From positions 2,859-10,974 of the forward strand of contig DMDX01000042.1 in assembly GCA_003451355.1 (NCBI GenBank): DNA of 8,116 bases. Direction: 5' to 3'. Below the pieces are notes generated by a model, which was not told the DNA's origin, searched no databases, and saw only the letters and a list, made by a program, of their open reading frames with translations. The DNA comes from Cryomorphaceae bacterium (GTDB lineage Bacteria > Bacteroidota > Bacteroidia > Flavobacteriales > Schleiferiaceae). The translations under genes were made by a program, and so were the position numbers. Each line of letters starts with the position of its first letter. Positions within the stretch are counted from its first letter, which is position 1. Shown here piece by piece: positions 1-6,370 of the stretch.

Positions 1-528
1 AGCAAAATGGTCGGAATCGACCGTTCGGTCGTTGTGGAGTTTGTCGATCGAGGCGAATTTGAGTTTGAGTTGCGGTTTTCGGGTGATTCGCTGGTTTTTC
101 AGGTTCATACGAACGCGTTTTTGCTTCCGGATGGGCATTCAGTACTTGATTCAGACTACGTCAAGTCAAATTCAAACCGCGCCTACTTTGGCTTGATTCA
201 CGTCTACAATTTTCTGTCTGATTCCTTTCGAATGCGTCGATTAAACGATGTTGGCACGCTGATGAGTAGATTTTTTATCAACGGTGAGGGACACCATTTT
301 GCAGAGGGTTTGGGTCCCTTGAACTTGCCCTTGATGCAAGCAGAAGTGTGTGCGGACGACTTGCGCATTTGGCTTTACCGCCTGATGGTCACTGCAATGG
401 ACTTTGATTTGCAGGCTGCACCATTTCAGGCAGTGCAAGAAGTCTCGGTGCTGGCCCTTGAGGGTATTCGTGAGGAACTTCGGCAGCGTACAGGCAAACG
501 ATTGGGGTTTCGACCTGAGGGACGCTAA
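1..528 (+). CDS. Conserved Bacteroidota hypothetical protein, probably 5'-truncated by the window edge
   Basis: Function unknown. The reading frame is open through base 1; the first ATG in the window is at 7 (173 residues from there, stop TAA at 526-528). The sequence resembles a family of roughly 200-residue Bacteroidota proteins, as I recall them, with a beta-rich N-terminal part and a conserved centre containing SNSNRAYFGLIHVYNFLSDS, then RLNDVGTL, and a C-terminal TGKRLGF motif. All of these are visible here. Because the family members I remember carry extra residues before the first beta strands, I suspect the true start lies upstream of the window and the ATG at 7 is internal. It has no signal peptide, membrane segment or cysteine-rich motif, so it is probably cytoplasmic. 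It precedes tRNA-Glu and rpsT on the same strand, but a promoter between them suggests separate transcription. Family recognition is from memory. Confidence 0.8.
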   Translation, partial: SKMVGIDRSVVVEFVDRGEFEFELRFSGDSLVFQVHTNAFLLPDGHSVLDSDYVKSNSNRAYFGLIHVYNFLSDSFRMRRLNDVGTLMSRFFINGEGHHFAEGLGPLNLPLMQAEVCADDLRIWLYRLMVTAMDFDLQAAPFQAVQEVSVLALEGIREELRQRTGKRLGFRPEGR

Positions 529-542
529 TTCTAAATTAGGAG

Positions 543-573
543 TTGTTCGTATGCGTCGAATTTTATATCTTTG
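543..573 (+). promoter_or_regulatory. Bacteroidota-type promoter for tRNA-Glu/rpsT
   Basis: A -33 TTG at 543-545 and a -7 element TATCTTTG at 566-573 fit the Bacteroidota primary sigma consensus (TTG, then TAnnTTTG) with a 20-nt spacer. Transcription would be expected to begin around 578-582, leaving a leader of about ten bases before the mature tRNA 5' end at 590. The match to TAnnTTTG is complete. It lies just past the stop codon of the upstream hypothetical gene. Confidence 0.75.
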
Positions 574-589
574 CGCTCCCAAAACATAG

Positions 590-663
590 GGCCCGTTCGT
601 CTAGCGGTTCAGGACATCTCCCTTTCACGGAGAAGATCACGGGTTCAAATCCCGTACGGGTCA
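590..663 (+). tRNA. tRNA-Glu, anticodon TTC
   Basis: A full cloverleaf can be folded by eye. The acceptor arms GGCCCGT (590-596) and ACGGGTC (656-662) pair over seven positions with one G-T wobble; the D arm starts GTCTAG; the anticodon stem TCTCC/GGAGA encloses the loop CTTTCAC with anticodon TTC at 624-626; the T arm is ACGGG-TTCAAAT-CCCGT. The discriminator base is A663, and the CCA tail is not encoded, so it must be added by nucleotidyltransferase. The D-arm and anticodon-loop sequences closely follow bacterial tRNA-Glu. It reads GAA and, by wobble, GAG codons. It sits 22 nt before rpsT and appears to share its promoter and terminator. Confidence 0.97.
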
Positions 664-685
664 CGAAACATTAAAAAATAGTCAT

Positions 686-940
686 ATGGCTAATCATAAA
701 TCTGCGTTGAAGCGCATCCGCCAAATCCAGGCCAAGCGTATTCATAACAAATACTTCCACAAGTCCACGCGCAATGCGATTCGTGCACTTCGTTCAGTAA
801 CTGATGCCGCGGCAGCTGCCATCCAGCTTCCGTTGGTTGCCTCAATGCTCGATAAGCTTGCAAAGCGCAACATCATTCACAAGAATAAGGCTTCCAATTT
901 GAAGTCAAGTCTTGCGAAGCATGTAAACGGTTTGGCGTAA
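686..940 (+). CDS. rpsT: 30S ribosomal protein S20
   Basis: An 84-residue basic protein starting MANHKSALKRIRQ, the typical N-terminus of bacterial S20, which binds 16S rRNA in the body of the small subunit and acts early in assembly. The whole chain is consistent with the family's three-helix bundle: lysine/arginine-rich helix 1, an alanine-rich middle (DAAAAAIQL), and a C-terminal helix with KNKASNLKSSLAKHVNGLA. Length matches the family (about 83-90). The start ATG at 686 follows an A-rich stretch (TTAAAAAATAG) rather than a Shine-Dalgarno motif, as is common in Bacteroidota. It lies 22 nt after tRNA-Glu and is followed by a strong terminator, so the two genes probably form one transcript. 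Confidence 0.97.
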   Translation: MANHKSALKRIRQIQAKRIHNKYFHKSTRNAIRALRSVTDAAAAAIQLPLVASMLDKLAKRNIIHKNKASNLKSSLAKHVNGLA

Positions 941-966
941 GCTTTACGCCGAGATTGGTTTTTTGG

Positions 967-993
967 AACCGCCCCGAATGGGGCGGTTTTTTT
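967..993 (+). terminator. Rho-independent terminator after rpsT
   Basis: A perfect 9-bp inverted repeat, AACCGCCCC (967-975) and GGGGCGGTT (980-988), encloses a GAAT tetraloop and runs into a T tract ending at 993. It starts 26 bases after the rpsT stop. The stem is GC-rich and the T-run uninterrupted, making it the clearest terminator in the window. It separates the tRNA-Glu/rpsT unit from radC. Confidence 0.92.
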
Positions 994-994
994 G

Positions 995-1028
995 TTGATA
1001 CCCCACGGTAAATGCGTACATACGTTTA
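995..1028 (+). promoter_or_regulatory. Possible promoter for the radC-rdgB run
   Basis: TACGTTTA at 1021-1028 matches TAnnTTTG in all but the last base. The nearest upstream TTG is at 995-997, giving a 23-nt spacer, longer than the usual 19-21. It lies just past the rpsT terminator and about 40 bases before the radC start, where a promoter for the following six-gene run would be expected. This is a weak call based on position and a partial motif. Confidence 0.35.
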
Positions 1029-1068
1029 GGGGACGACTGTCCGGTGCGGCCGGTGGGAAGTTTGCCCT

Positions 1069-1779
1069 ATGAATCACGAATCAGCCAACCGGTCCATTCG
1101 CTTGTGGACCGAAGAGGATCGACCTAGAGAGCGCGCCCTCGCACACGGAATCCGAGGGATGGCGACATCAGAGTGCCTTGCGCTCATTTTGCGTTCCGGA
1201 ACCCGCACCCATTCTGCCGTCGATCTGGCGCGGTCGATGCTCGATTCCTACGGGGGGTCGCTGGACCGACTGGCAGCAGCAGATGTGATTGCCCTACAAG
1301 GGCTTGGTGGAGTTGGGTTAGCAAAAGCGGCGGCTGTGGCTGCAGCGTTTGAGTTGGGCCGTCGTGCGGCAGGTGATGCTCGTGCCGGTGATGCTAAGGT
1401 AGTTCGGGGTTCAAGTGACGTGTTTCACTTGCTTCATCCGAGTATGGCGGCGTTGGACCACGAGCAGTTTTGGGTAGTTTACCTCAATCGGGCAAATAAG
1501 GTAGTTCACTATGAGTGCGTAGGTAAAGGTGGGTGGACCGCCACGGCTGCAGACGTGCGTGTGGTGTACCAGCGAGCATTGGCGCTGAAGACCCCTGCGC
1601 TCGTTGTAGCGCACAATCACCCCAGCGGACGACTGGAGCCCTCGGAAGAGGATCGGAGGCTCACTCAGCGCCTCGTAGAGGGTGCGCGAATTCTTGAGCT
1701 CACATGTTTGGACCATTTGATCATCGGGCAGAACCAATACGTTAGTTTTGCGGATAGAGGATGGATGCCCGGAACTTAA
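1069..1779 (+). CDS. radC: RadC family JAMM/MPN-domain protein (UPF0758)
   Basis: A 236-residue member of the RadC family, near the usual length of about 230. The N-terminal part (residues 10-100) contains a DNA-binding-type helix-hairpin-helix, LQGLGGVGLAKAAAVAAAFELGRR region. The C-terminal part (from about 115) is the JAMM/MPN domain: Glu132 in EQFWVVYLN, AHNHPSG with His182 and His184, and Asp195 after PSEED, together the expected zinc-binding set, then LDHLIIG and YVSF. All key residues are present. Historically annotated as a DNA repair protein; the biochemical activity of chromosomal RadC proteins is not established, and the repair role has been questioned. ATG at 1069 fits the family N-terminus. 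Its last 19 nt overlap the next gene, so it is probably the first cistron of the six-gene run. Confidence 0.95.
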   Translation: MNHESANRSIRLWTEEDRPRERALAHGIRGMATSECLALILRSGTRTHSAVDLARSMLDSYGGSLDRLAAADVIALQGLGGVGLAKAAAVAAAFELGRRAAGDARAGDAKVVRGSSDVFHLLHPSMAALDHEQFWVVYLNRANKVVHYECVGKGGWTATAADVRVVYQRALALKTPALVVAHNHPSGRLEPSEEDRRLTQRLVEGARILELTCLDHLIIGQNQYVSFADRGWMPGT

Positions 1780-2825
1780 GCTCGTACCGCATCGCCCACA
1801 TCGTGGGTGCCCGACCGCAGTTTGTCAAACTCAAGCCGTTGGTCGTGGCCATTGAACGCTTGGGTGGGGTCAATTGGGTAGCGCATACCGGCCAGCACTA
1901 CGACAGCCAAATGAACGCGTCGTTCTGGGACGAGCTCGGTTTTGCCCCGGACTACCACGGCATTTGGAATGAGCGAAATACTGACCTAAGTGCGCTTGTA
2001 GCGGCACTTCGTGAGGCACGTGTGCATGCGGTTGTGGTGTACGGAGATACCGATTCCACGGTACTTGGGGCGCAAGCCGCGCTGGAGTTGGGTATTCCGT
2101 TTGCTCACGCAGAGGCTGGGCTTCGCAGCTTTAACGATGCGATGCCCGAAGAGCGAAACCGCGTATGGGTTGACCACAGGGCCCTGTGGCTGTGGGCGCC
2201 CACCGAGGTAGCCATGGACCACATTCGGAGCGAAGACCTTGATCGAGGTGCTCCTTGGGTCGTGAATACGGGTGATTTGATGTTCGATGCCTTCCCGAAG
2301 CTTCCGTTGGCTGAGGCACAGCGCGCTTCAGTGCTGGTCACGATTCACCGCAATACGAATGTGGACGAGCCCGAACGGATTCGCCGGATTGAAGCGGCCT
2401 TGGATGGCTTGGTGGGCGATTTTGACGTGCTCTGGCCGAGGCATCCGAGGCATCGTGCCGCGGGGCTGCAGAGTGTTCGGGTGGCGGATTGTGCCCCGCT
2501 GAGCCGGCCCGAGATCGTGGATGCGCTGTACCGTGCCCAATTTGTGATCACGGATTCAGGCGGACTTCAAAAGGAAGCGTTTTTTGCGGGCCGCAGAGCC
2601 ATCGTGCTGCGCGACGAGACGGAGTGGACGGAGTTAGTGGATGCAGGGTGGACCGTGCTTATTTCACCGGATTCTCCCGATCTAGAGGGGGCCATTAGGG
2701 CTCAATTGCGAAATTGGGCACAAATAGGCCATTCAGAGCCGCCAATGCTCTATGGTAACGGATGTGCGGCAGATGCGATGGCAACGTCGCTGGCACAGGG
2801 ACTTTGGGATCTTAGTCAATCATGA
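1761..2825 (+). CDS. wecB: Non-hydrolysing UDP-N-acetylglucosamine 2-epimerase family protein
   Basis: Cytoplasmic GT-B-fold epimerase of the WecB/WbpI family, which converts UDP-GlcNAc to UDP-ManNAc or acts on diacetamido-sugar analogues for surface polysaccharides. Visible motifs are IVGARPQFVKLKPL (14-27), THTGQHYD-like AHTGQHYD (41-48), GDTDS with Asp96, HAEAGLRS with Glu118, MPEERNR with Glu130/131, NTGDLMFD, TIHRNTN with His196, and TDSGGLQKEA (264-273). These include counterparts of the acidic and histidine residues essential in E. coli WecB. At 354 residues it is slightly short of the usual 360-390. The LRDETEWTELVDAGW segment (283-297) is closer to WbpI-like enzymes than to E. coli WecB, so the exact sugar substrate is uncertain. 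ATG 1761 lies inside the radC end (19-nt overlap); no later start keeps the RPQF motif. The stop overlaps the next start by 4 nt. Confidence 0.9.
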   Translation: MDARNLSSYRIAHIVGARPQFVKLKPLVVAIERLGGVNWVAHTGQHYDSQMNASFWDELGFAPDYHGIWNERNTDLSALVAALREARVHAVVVYGDTDSTVLGAQAALELGIPFAHAEAGLRSFNDAMPEERNRVWVDHRALWLWAPTEVAMDHIRSEDLDRGAPWVVNTGDLMFDAFPKLPLAEAQRASVLVTIHRNTNVDEPERIRRIEAALDGLVGDFDVLWPRHPRHRAAGLQSVRVADCAPLSRPEIVDALYRAQFVITDSGGLQKEAFFAGRRAIVLRDETEWTELVDAGWTVLISPDSPDLEGAIRAQLRNWAQIGHSEPPMLYGNGCAADAMATSLAQGLWDLSQS

Positions 2826-3958
2826 TCGTCCTCTACCACCCGCAGCCCAACGAGCGCCACCGGCGACTTGCCGCGCTCTTGCAGTCCGCGTGGAACATTT
2901 CTGTGGCATTTGGTCCTGAGGATGATGCGGTGTGCTGGAACGATTCCGGATGGCTGGATCAGCAGAGTAGTGCTGAGCCACCGTCATCAGATCACGCGGC
3001 TTGGATTTTTTGGCGCACGTGGGTTTGGGAGGAAACCCTCCCAAAAGACCAGCACGCTCGGCCGATCGGTCGGGATGCCCAGCGCGATTTGCTGCTCCCT
3101 GAGGCCGAAGTGAAGGCTCGCGAATGGGCTGCCTCCATGGAGATTTCTCTACCTGACATGGCGAGGCCCGCCCCTGTGCTTGTGGTGGATATTGACCATC
3201 TGTTTGCCTACAATGGCCGCGGACTTAAGTCTGCGGTTGGCGGATTTCTTTCGGATCTCATTCGGGGCGAGTTCGGCGAACTACGCACCCGCGTATTCGG
3301 GCCTGACCCCTTTTACAGCTTGGTATTCTGGACGGAATTGGCCCGAAGGTTTCCGCAACTTGAGCTTCAGTTTTTTGCCCTGTTGGCCGCGGAACGCGGC
3401 CCATTTGATCGTGGTGTCGTACCCAAGAGTTCGGTGGTTCGCGAAGCACTTCGAACGTTGTTGGTGCGGTTTGATGTAGGGGCACACCTCTCGTACGGAA
3501 GCCACGATCGAGCCCAAGGCTACCGCCAAGAGTTGGCTGAACTTGAATCCATTCTTGATCGACCCGTAGTGCGGCAGCGGAGCCATTTTTTGCGTAATGC
3601 CGGCACCGAGCAACTGCTTTGTTCGCTCGAATCCTTGGGAGTAGTAGAGGATTGGTCGCTCGAGTTTGCCGACGTTCCTGGATTTCGTTCGGGTTGGGCG
3701 AGTGCCGTTCCCTGTGCCGGGGTGCAGCAGCTGCCGGTGGCTGCTATGGACCAGAACTTTCTCGGAATGAGTCCGCGTGAAATTGCAGATTCGCTTCATG
3801 CGCTTCAGGCGGCAGCGTGGTCGGTGGGCGCTCCTTTGCGCGTCGGCACGCATTGGAGGATTTTTGGTCCGCGGCCTGAGGTAGAGCGATCCGGAAAAGA
3901 TTTTAGGGCCTGGAGAGAAGGTATGAACCTCTGGCTTATCGAATGGAGTAAAGCATGA
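2822..3958 (+). CDS. Polysaccharide deacetylase-like protein (DUF7033-type N-terminus)
   Basis: A 378-residue protein resembling the Bacteroidota 'polysaccharide deacetylase family' proteins that have an N-terminal DUF7033-like region followed by a degenerate NodB barrel. Recognisable family landmarks are a DID metal-site-like motif (Asp123, Asp125), GRGLKSAVGGFLSDLI (132-147), DPFYSLVFW, LQFFALLA, GAHLSYGSH with His222, a RSHFLR segment with His255, EDWSLEFADVPGFRSG (276-291), and THWRIFG with His344. By analogy it would remove N- or O-acetyl groups from a glycan. As I recall the family, usual motifs are DIDN, GIHPSY and LWHN; here they read DIDH, GAHLSY and THWR, so activity or substrate may differ. 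No signal peptide is evident, which argues for a cytoplasmic site. ATGA overlaps with both neighbours (epimerase before, acyltransferase after) suggest translational coupling and a shared glycan task. Confidence 0.82.
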   Translation: MIVLYHPQPNERHRRLAALLQSAWNISVAFGPEDDAVCWNDSGWLDQQSSAEPPSSDHAAWIFWRTWVWEETLPKDQHARPIGRDAQRDLLLPEAEVKAREWAASMEISLPDMARPAPVLVVDIDHLFAYNGRGLKSAVGGFLSDLIRGEFGELRTRVFGPDPFYSLVFWTELARRFPQLELQFFALLAAERGPFDRGVVPKSSVVREALRTLLVRFDVGAHLSYGSHDRAQGYRQELAELESILDRPVVRQRSHFLRNAGTEQLLCSLESLGVVEDWSLEFADVPGFRSGWASAVPCAGVQQLPVAAMDQNFLGMSPREIADSLHALQAAAWSVGAPLRVGTHWRIFGPRPEVERSGKDFRAWREGMNLWLIEWSKA

Positions 3959-4866
3959 TTTTTCGCCTAGAACACAACCCAAATCCAGAGGATTGGCGCG
4001 CCATGTGGTCGCTTCGTCCCGACCGATTTCCCTACGACCACCTCAATTATTTGGATGCGTTGGGGGTGGAGTGGGCCAGTGTGGTTTCGGATGAAGTGGT
4101 GCTTCCGTTTGCATACGGCAGGAGCGCATTTGGATTCAAGCAAGCTTTTTGCCCGCTCGGAGCGCAGCGTTTGGGTCCCTTGGGATCGAGGGCGAATGAG
4201 GCACGTGAGGTGCGCAAGGCGCTGGACGCACTGCCGCGTTATGCACGGCTCCGTTTGAAGTTGACTAAGCCCGGTGATTGGCCTGAGCCCACCTCATGGC
4301 ACTGGCGCAAGGGCGGTTGGGAGCGATGGCAGGAGATGCCGAACTATGAATTGAATTTGGATTCGAGCTACGAGCAGGTATTTAGTGGATTTTCGTCACA
4401 GACCCGACGAAACCTTTCTAAGGCCAAGGGTAACCAGCTTTGGGAGCACAGCAATCCCGACGAGTTGTGGACCTATTTTGTTCACAATCAAGGTGAAAAG
4501 TACCAAATTCCAAAGGGGTACGAGCGGGCCATGAAGTCTGCGATGTACCACATGCTACACCAGGGCCGTGGAGCGGTCTGGGCAGCAATCGGCGAGGGAA
4601 ACCAGTGGCTAGCCGGAATGTTTATTGCCTTTAGTGGCGACCGGGCGGTCCTGCTGTTTTCGGCGGTGACCCCAGAGGGAAGAGAGCGGAATTCGATGAC
4701 GTGGTTGGTCAACGAGTTCATCACCATGGCCGTAGGCCGGTGGAAGATCTTTGATTTTGAAGGCTCTAAGGCCCCAGGTTTGGCCCGGTTCTACCAGGGG
4801 TTTGGGGCTGAAAACACGCCGTACCTTAGCTGGGAACGCTGGAATATCCCATGGCCATTACGTTAA
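3955..4866 (+). CDS. FemAB/GNAT-like acyltransferase (BioF2-like)
   Basis: A 303-residue protein with the two-part layout of FemAB/BioF2-like acyltransferases of the GNAT superfamily. The middle contains YELNLDSSYEQVFSGFSSQT (131-150) followed by RRNLSKA, the familiar 'Y.L.L...E.....S...RR.I.KA' segment, then EKYQIPKGY, and the C-terminus carries IFDFEGSKAPGLARFYQGFG (265-284), a hallmark of this group. It is likely cytoplasmic and could transfer an acyl or aminoacyl group to a sugar nucleotide, glycan precursor or peptide; substrate cannot be read from the sequence. It starts in an ATGA overlap with the deacetylase-like gene and ends with a 16-nt overlap with oxyR. Position beside an epimerase and deacetylase-like gene suggests modification of an amino sugar, for instance re-acylation of an exposed amine. 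That role is inference. Confidence 0.83.
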   Translation: MIFRLEHNPNPEDWRAMWSLRPDRFPYDHLNYLDALGVEWASVVSDEVVLPFAYGRSAFGFKQAFCPLGAQRLGPLGSRANEAREVRKALDALPRYARLRLKLTKPGDWPEPTSWHWRKGGWERWQEMPNYELNLDSSYEQVFSGFSSQTRRNLSKAKGNQLWEHSNPDELWTYFVHNQGEKYQIPKGYERAMKSAMYHMLHQGRGAVWAAIGEGNQWLAGMFIAFSGDRAVLLFSAVTPEGRERNSMTWLVNEFITMAVGRWKIFDFEGSKAPGLARFYQGFGAENTPYLSWERWNIPWPLR

Positions 4867-5792
4867 TTCAACTACAGTATTTTGAAGCGCTGGCTGAGTT
4901 CCAGCATTTTGGAAGGGCAGCAAAGTCGTGCGGTGTCTCGCAACCGACCCTTTCTGCACAGATTCAGAAGCTTGAAGAAGAGCTTCAAGGGGATTTGGTG
5001 GATCGACGAAGTCAGCCAATCCGCCTGACCCAGCTCGGCGAGCAGGTCCTGCTTCACGCCCGCAAAACAATCCAGTCTGCCCAGAGTTTGGTGGAGGTGA
5101 GCCAGCACTTTCACAAGCCCCTTGAGGGCCAGCTTCGTTTGGGGGTGATTCCGACGGTAGCGCCGTATTTGGTTCCGCGTTTTGCGCCGGAGTTGCTCAA
5201 GCGATTTCCGCGGCTGAGTGTGCAAATTGAGGAGGCGACTACGGAACAATTGGTGGAAAAACTCGATGCCGACCAGTTGGATGCAGCGATTTTGGCGGTT
5301 CCGATTGCCGCGACCCATTTTGTGTCGGAATCGCTGTACCGCGAACCACTTTTGGCCTACTTGCCTGAAGGCCACCCAAAGTCCAAGGATTTGTTTTTAA
5401 CGTCAGGCGAGTTGAAGTCGGAGCGGATTCTCTTGCTCCCCGAGGGGCATTGCTTTAGGGATCAGGCTCTGCAGCTGTGCGGAACCGACCGACCCAATGA
5501 GCGCATTGAGTTGCTCGTGGGGCAGTTCGAGACATTGGTCCGCTTGGCGGATGAGGGCTTGGGTATGACGCTGCTTCCGCAGTTGGCCATTTCGGAACTT
5601 TCAGCGGTTCGCCAAAAGCGGATTAAGCCGATTGCGGAACCTCGCCCAGTGCGCCACATTGCCCTGCTGGCATTGCCCGGGCACCGTCGCTTGGGCATGG
5701 TTGAGGCATTGGCCCGGATCATTCGGGCATCTGTTCCTGAAGTCTTGCGAAGCGACAGCCATAACGACCGAATCCTCACGACGAATCAGTGA
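4851..5792 (+). CDS. oxyR: OxyR-type hydrogen peroxide-sensing LysR regulator
   Basis: A 313-residue LysR-family regulator. The N-terminal winged helix (1-60) reads MAITLIQLQYFEALAEFQHF, then GRAAKSCGVSQPTLSAQIQKLEEEL, a classic LysR helix-turn-helix, followed by a linker helix and a two-lobed effector domain. Specific OxyR features are IPTVAPYLVP (100-109; Thr102 equals the E. coli peroxide-pocket threonine) and LLPEGHCFRDQALQLC (195-210). Cys201 and Cys210 are nine residues apart, as are E. coli Cys199 and Cys208, and His200, Arg203 and Asp204 of the pocket are kept. It should therefore sense peroxide by disulfide formation and control catalase, Dps and peroxidase genes. Unusually it is embedded in a run of overlapping genes (16 nt with the acyltransferase, 4 nt with rdgB), leaving no room for a private promoter directly upstream. 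Confidence 0.93.
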   Translation: MAITLIQLQYFEALAEFQHFGRAAKSCGVSQPTLSAQIQKLEEELQGDLVDRRSQPIRLTQLGEQVLLHARKTIQSAQSLVEVSQHFHKPLEGQLRLGVIPTVAPYLVPRFAPELLKRFPRLSVQIEEATTEQLVEKLDADQLDAAILAVPIAATHFVSESLYREPLLAYLPEGHPKSKDLFLTSGELKSERILLLPEGHCFRDQALQLCGTDRPNERIELLVGQFETLVRLADEGLGMTLLPQLAISELSAVRQKRIKPIAEPRPVRHIALLALPGHRRLGMVEALARIIRASVPEVLRSDSHNDRILTTNQ

Positions 5793-6370
5793 ATAAGATC
5801 ATTTTAGCCACCCAAAATGCTCATAAGCTCGAAGAGTTGAGGTCCGTGCTTCCCGAAGGTTGGGAGGTTCAAACGGCCTTTGATGCGGGAATTCGCGGAG
5901 AACTTCCTGAAACAGGGTCTACCCTTGAAGAGAACGCTGCGCAAAAGGCGAAGTTTTTATGGGATTACTGCGGAATTTCGTCGCTTGCGGACGACAGCGG
6001 TTTAGAGGTGACAGTGCTTGATGGCGCTCCCGGCGTGTACAGTGCGATGTACGCGGGGCCTGAGCGGTCTGATCAAGCGAACCGATCCCTGCTCTTGGCA
6101 AACCTAGTCGGCGCCACCGATCGGGCTGCGAGGTTCCGTACGGTGCTGGCGTGGGCCACGGATCAGGGAATTCAGCTCTTTGATGGGATTGTATACGGCC
6201 GAATAGCCGACGACGAACGCGGTGAGTACGGTTTTGGCTACGACCGGATTTTTATTCCGAATGATGGAGACGGCAGGACGTTCGCTGAAATGCTCCCTGA
6301 AGAGAAGGTGGCGATCAGCCACCGCAGCAGGGCGGTGCGTGCCTGGATTACTGGGCTCGAAAGAAGCTGA
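5789..6370 (+). CDS. rdgB: dITP/XTP pyrophosphatase (Ham1/RdgB family)
   Basis: A 193-residue NTP pyrophosphatase that hydrolyses deaminated purine nucleotides (ITP, dITP, XTP) to monophosphates and PPi, keeping them out of DNA and RNA. Motifs: N-terminal ILATQNAHKLEEL (substrate-binding Thr8, Asn10, Lys13), TLEENAAQKA, SLADDSGLEV (65-74, with the catalytic aspartate pair), APGVYSAMYAG, YGFGYDRIFIP, FAEMLPEEK and the purine-specific SHRSRA (177-182). Length is the family norm of 190-200. The start is GTG at 5789, within a GTGA overlap with the oxyR stop; the residues from MNKIILATQN match the family N-terminus, so this start is well supported. Its last 23 bases overlap the end of rsmD on the other strand. 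It closes the plus-strand run. Confidence 0.96.
   Translation: MNKIILATQNAHKLEELRSVLPEGWEVQTAFDAGIRGELPETGSTLEENAAQKAKFLWDYCGISSLADDSGLEVTVLDGAPGVYSAMYAGPERSDQANRSLLLANLVGATDRAARFRTVLAWATDQGIQLFDGIVYGRIADDERGEYGFGYDRIFIPNDGDGRTFAEMLPEEKVAISHRSRAVRAWITGLERS

Noticed and set aside
18..31. Interrupted palindrome CGACCG-TT-CGGTCG as an operator site
   Set aside because: It lies inside coding sequence at the window edge with no second copy and no promoter nearby; a repeat this short is expected by chance.
241..582. A minus-strand open frame opposite the first hypothetical gene, reaching the tRNA promoter
   Set aside because: No family motif, composition typical of an antisense shadow, and the opposite strand encodes a recognisable conserved protein.
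404..589. A 61-codon plus-strand frame running from the first gene up to the tRNA
   Set aside because: It is an out-of-frame reading of the hypothetical gene that then crosses the tRNA promoter; the residues look random and cysteine/arginine-rich.
3281..3982. A 233-codon open frame on the minus strand opposite the deacetylase-like and acyltransferase genes
   Set aside because: Its translation is rich in Arg, Lys, Pro and Ser with no recognisable motif, while the plus-strand frames carry clear family motifs. It is a by-product of plus-strand codon use.
4872..5375. A 167-codon minus-strand open frame opposite oxyR
   Set aside because: It lies entirely over the conserved OxyR helix-turn-helix and effector domain, has biased composition (Arg, Leu, Gln), and shows no motif.
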